Positions 5,036-6,290 of a DNA stretch of 6,290 nt are shown here, piece by piece; within the stretch, counting starts at the first letter, position 1; every line of letters starts with the position of its first letter. The stretch comes from Spirochaetales bacterium (GTDB taxonomy: Bacteria; Spirochaetota; Spirochaetia; JABEVK01). The notes beneath the pieces were generated by a model, which was not told the origin of the DNA, searched no databases, and worked only from the letters and a program-made list of their open reading frames with translations. Both the position numbers and the translations under genes were made by a program. The DNA is taken from NCBI GenBank assembly GCA_013043995.1, contig JABEVL010000248.1, forward strand, positions 1 through 6,290, read 5' to 3'.

Positions 5036-5369
5036 TTGCGTGTTCCTCGACTAGATTTCGTAATGATTCTTTTGAAAGACTTGTCAGCGTACATCTAAGA
5101 CTAAATGCCTCCCAGAAGTCACTCGACAGACTCGGCATTAGGTCGCCCCAGTGGAAGCGCAACAATTCAAGGGCGTCCTTGGCGTGGAAATATTCCCTTG
5201 GTTTGTAGAACTCGGCAAGAATTTTTGATTTTGGAGCGCCAAAAAGAGGAGTCTGGGGAAAACGAGTGTCGATCAGGTAGGCTACCGTGGGAGAGGTCGG
5301 GTATTTGTATAGATAAAAAGGCTCATAGGACCAAAGGATTTTGGGGGCCTTCTTACTCAGAACGTCCAC
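5016..5369 (-). CDS. hypothetical protein (117 aa) between the TraF-like peptidase and topoisomerase III
   Basis: The likely start is GTG at 5369, behind a weak AAAAAAGG ribosome site. It overlaps the TraF-like gene's stop by 13 bases, and its own end overlaps the topoisomerase start by 20 bases, so it is firmly embedded in the operon. The 117-residue product has no signal peptide and no obvious membrane helix. The first half is rich in aromatics and prolines (WSYEPFYLYKYPTSPTVAYL). The second half looks helical (AKDALELLRF, then SLSKESLRNLVEEHAND). No catalytic or metal-binding motif was seen, and I recognise no family. Context suggests an accessory protein made with the transfer and topoisomerase functions, but no role can be assigned. 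Its existence as a gene rests on the operon packing and on coding-like composition in a frame distinct from both neighbours. Confidence 0.7.
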   Translation of the reverse strand: MDVLSKKAPKILWSYEPFYLYKYPTSPTVAYLIDTRFPQTPLFGAPKSKILAEFYKPREYFHAKDALELLRFHWGDLMPSLSSDFWEAFSLRCTLTSLSKESLRNLVEEHANDPHSD

Positions 5370-5830
5370 AACGGCACTACCTTTTTTGACAGGTCTGAGA
5401 GTGATACAGGTCCAAAGTGCCTTGAATCGAAAGAATCTGCGGGCGGATTCATCAGCCAGGCCTCACCCGGGGAAAGCTGGCCGTGAAACGAATACAGTAT
5501 TAGGGTCGGGTACTTGTACCGAAAGTCTGGCCGTGGGCCCAGGTATTTGCCGTTAATATAAACCCCCGCCGAAGAGTCATCTATTTTTGATGGAGCTTCT
5601 GCGGCGATTGTCTTGAGCAAAAACGGCGGGATGAACGGATACTGGAACCGATCTTCGAGGGCCGTTTTGGGAACTATGACTATGTCACCGACTTTCGGGG
5701 CCGTATCAGTTTTCCAATATATCCCCTCCGGCAGGGACGGCGTTGAGTTGATTGTTATATGGTCAAGCAGATAAAAGAGAGCCGCCACCCCAAGGACAAC
5801 GAATGACCAGCCGAAAAGTCTTTTCTTCAT
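5357..5830 (-). CDS. traF: TraF-like signal peptidase (S26 family), conjugative transfer type
   Basis: This membrane-anchored serine/lysine peptidase of 157 residues is close to the size of IncP TraF. Residues 5-22 form one N-terminal membrane anchor (LFGWSFVVLGVAALFYLL). The nucleophile box NSTPSLPEGIYW carries the probable catalytic S32, followed by G36-I-Y. The general-base lysine is probably K73 in PPFLLKTIAAEAP. The conserved late box is SFDSRHFGPV (133-142). In the IncP plasmid RP4, TraF processes and cyclises the TrbC pilin; LepB-like enzymes remove leader peptides. The gene starts at ATG 5830, just one base after the TAA of an exported two-helix protein, which makes that protein a reasonable candidate substrate or partner. 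A GGTGG sequence about 10 bases upstream may serve as ribosome site. The family call is firm; the pilin-processing role is inferred from the family and neighbours. Confidence 0.88.
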   Translation of the reverse strand: MKKRLFGWSFVVLGVAALFYLLDHITINSTPSLPEGIYWKTDTAPKVGDIVIVPKTALEDRFQYPFIPPFLLKTIAAEAPSKIDDSSAGVYINGKYLGPRPDFRYKYPTLILYSFHGQLSPGEAWLMNPPADSFDSRHFGPVSLSDLSKKVVPLWTF

Positions 5831-5831
5831 T

Positions 5832-6290
5832 TTAGTGGTCCACCAAGTTGTCGTATTGGGCTTGTAAACGGATTGTGTCGGAGTATTTGTCGGAATTGTC
5901 GTACCATAACCAAAAGCCGATTATAGCAACGACGGCTGAGATAGCTGTGCCGCCGTATCCGGCTATCTCGGTTGGTTTAAGGTAAGAGCCGTTGACGTAG
6001 TTAAGGGAGTCCAATGTGACCAACGTTGATGTGCCCAACCACAAGAGGAACGTTCCTGTCGCGCCTATCCCCATAGTTGTCCCGCCGACATTGCGCCAAT
6101 AGTAGTAGGTATTGAGGTCGTTTTCGAACGGGCTTTTAGGAGCGTTGTCTGAAAACGGGTTGTTAGGGTCTGTTGGGCCTGTTCCAGGGTTCACGTTTTG
6201 ATCTGGCGCGGGTGGAGCAACGGAAGTACCACCGCCGTCCGTGAACGGCGGTTGTGGCGATTTAGAGGTTTGTTGAGCGAAGGATGGAAC
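5832..6290 (-). CDS. exported two-helix membrane protein, 5' end outside the window
   Basis: The frame is open to the right edge, so the gene is 5'-truncated here with 152 codons visible. A GTG at 6194 could start a shorter form, but the frame upstream reads as genuine protein. It begins VPSFAQQTSKS, which looks like the end of a signal peptide (cleavage near SFA-Q or SFAQ-Q), so the real start is probably 15-25 codons outside. A proline- and asparagine-rich linker follows (visible residues 10-60) with three PF-containing units: PPFTD, NPFSD and SPFEN. Two hydrophobic helices come next, about 69-92 (VGGTTMGIGATGTFLLWLGTS) and 108-130 (IAGYGGTAISAVVAIIGFWL), and then a short polar tail. Glycine-rich paired helices behind a signal peptide recall TrbC/VirB2-type pilins, and the next gene is a TraF-like peptidase. 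The linker is far longer than in those pilins, so this is only a possibility. Confidence 0.75.
   Translation of the reverse strand, partial: VPSFAQQTSKSPQPPFTDGGGTSVAPPAPDQNVNPGTGPTDPNNPFSDNAPKSPFENDLNTYYYWRNVGGTTMGIGATGTFLLWLGTSTLVTLDSLNYVNGSYLKPTEIAGYGGTAISAVVAIIGFWLWYDNSDKYSDTIRLQAQYDNLVDH
6231..6252. repeat. 8-bp-stem hairpin inside the membrane-protein gene
   Basis: ACCGCCGT (6231-6238) and ACGGCGGT (6245-6252) are perfect inverted arms with a 6-base loop, CCGTGA. They lie in the codons for PPFTDGGG of the truncated gene at the right edge. All pairs are Watson-Crick and mostly GC, so the mRNA hairpin would be stable. There is no adjacent T-run. It may be chance in Pro/Gly-rich coding sequence. 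Confidence 0.4.

Noticed and set aside
5832..6194. Complete 120-aa gene starting at GTG 6194
   Set aside because: The frame stays open to the window edge and upstream residues look like a signal-peptide end, so the gene is treated as 5'-truncated.
1..6290. CRISPR array, tRNA/rRNA gene, insertion-sequence ends or iteron origin
   Set aside because: No regularly spaced repeats, cloverleaf, transposase or tandem iterons were seen by eye on either strand.

Overview
The window looks like accessory DNA, such as a plasmid, an integrative and conjugative element (ICE) or a genomic island, from an unidentified Gram-negative bacterium. Three things point that way: a conjugation-type TraF-like (S26) peptidase, an exported two-helix membrane protein, and a plasmid-style type IA topoisomerase, all beside a tyrosine recombinase and several very small DNA-binding proteins. 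Base composition looks close to balanced. Shine-Dalgarno sites are clear at several genes and sigma70-like promoters are easy to read. The species cannot be named from the sequence alone.

Layout: (A) 1-419, minus strand: a 73-aa ribbon-helix-helix (RHH) protein followed by a small gene that runs off the left edge. (B) 420-562: a compact divergent control region with opposed -35/-10 pairs and overlapping inverted repeats built on TTGAC half-sites. (C) 563-2023, plus strand: an 83-aa putative helix-turn-helix protein, a 31-bp inverted-arm site shaped like a tyrosine-recombinase core (829-859), a second hairpin, a 49-aa reading frame and a tyrosine recombinase. The last two reading frames look like one protein split by a +1 shift at a TGA-C. 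(D) 2026-2439, minus strand, tail to tail with the recombinase: a 137-aa RHH-like protein. Its own promoter has an imperfect palindrome filling the -35/-10 spacer and shares the 11-mer TTGACAGTACG with region B. (E) 2509-6290, minus strand: a tightly overlapping operon entering from the right edge, in transcription order a membrane protein, a TraF-like signal peptidase, an unknown 117-aa protein, topoisomerase III, and a HTH protein of up to 173 aa.

Inference on how the parts work together: the right-hand operon carries functions expected of DNA transfer or plasmid maintenance (prepilin-like processing, strand passage). The left part looks like a regulatory and recombination module in which small repressors act at related operators, and in which the recombinase may act on the inverted-arm site just upstream of its own gene. 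The least-described elements are the putative recombination core, the shared operator 11-mer, the apparent frameshift in the recombinase, and a perfect 20-bp palindrome inside the topoisomerase gene.
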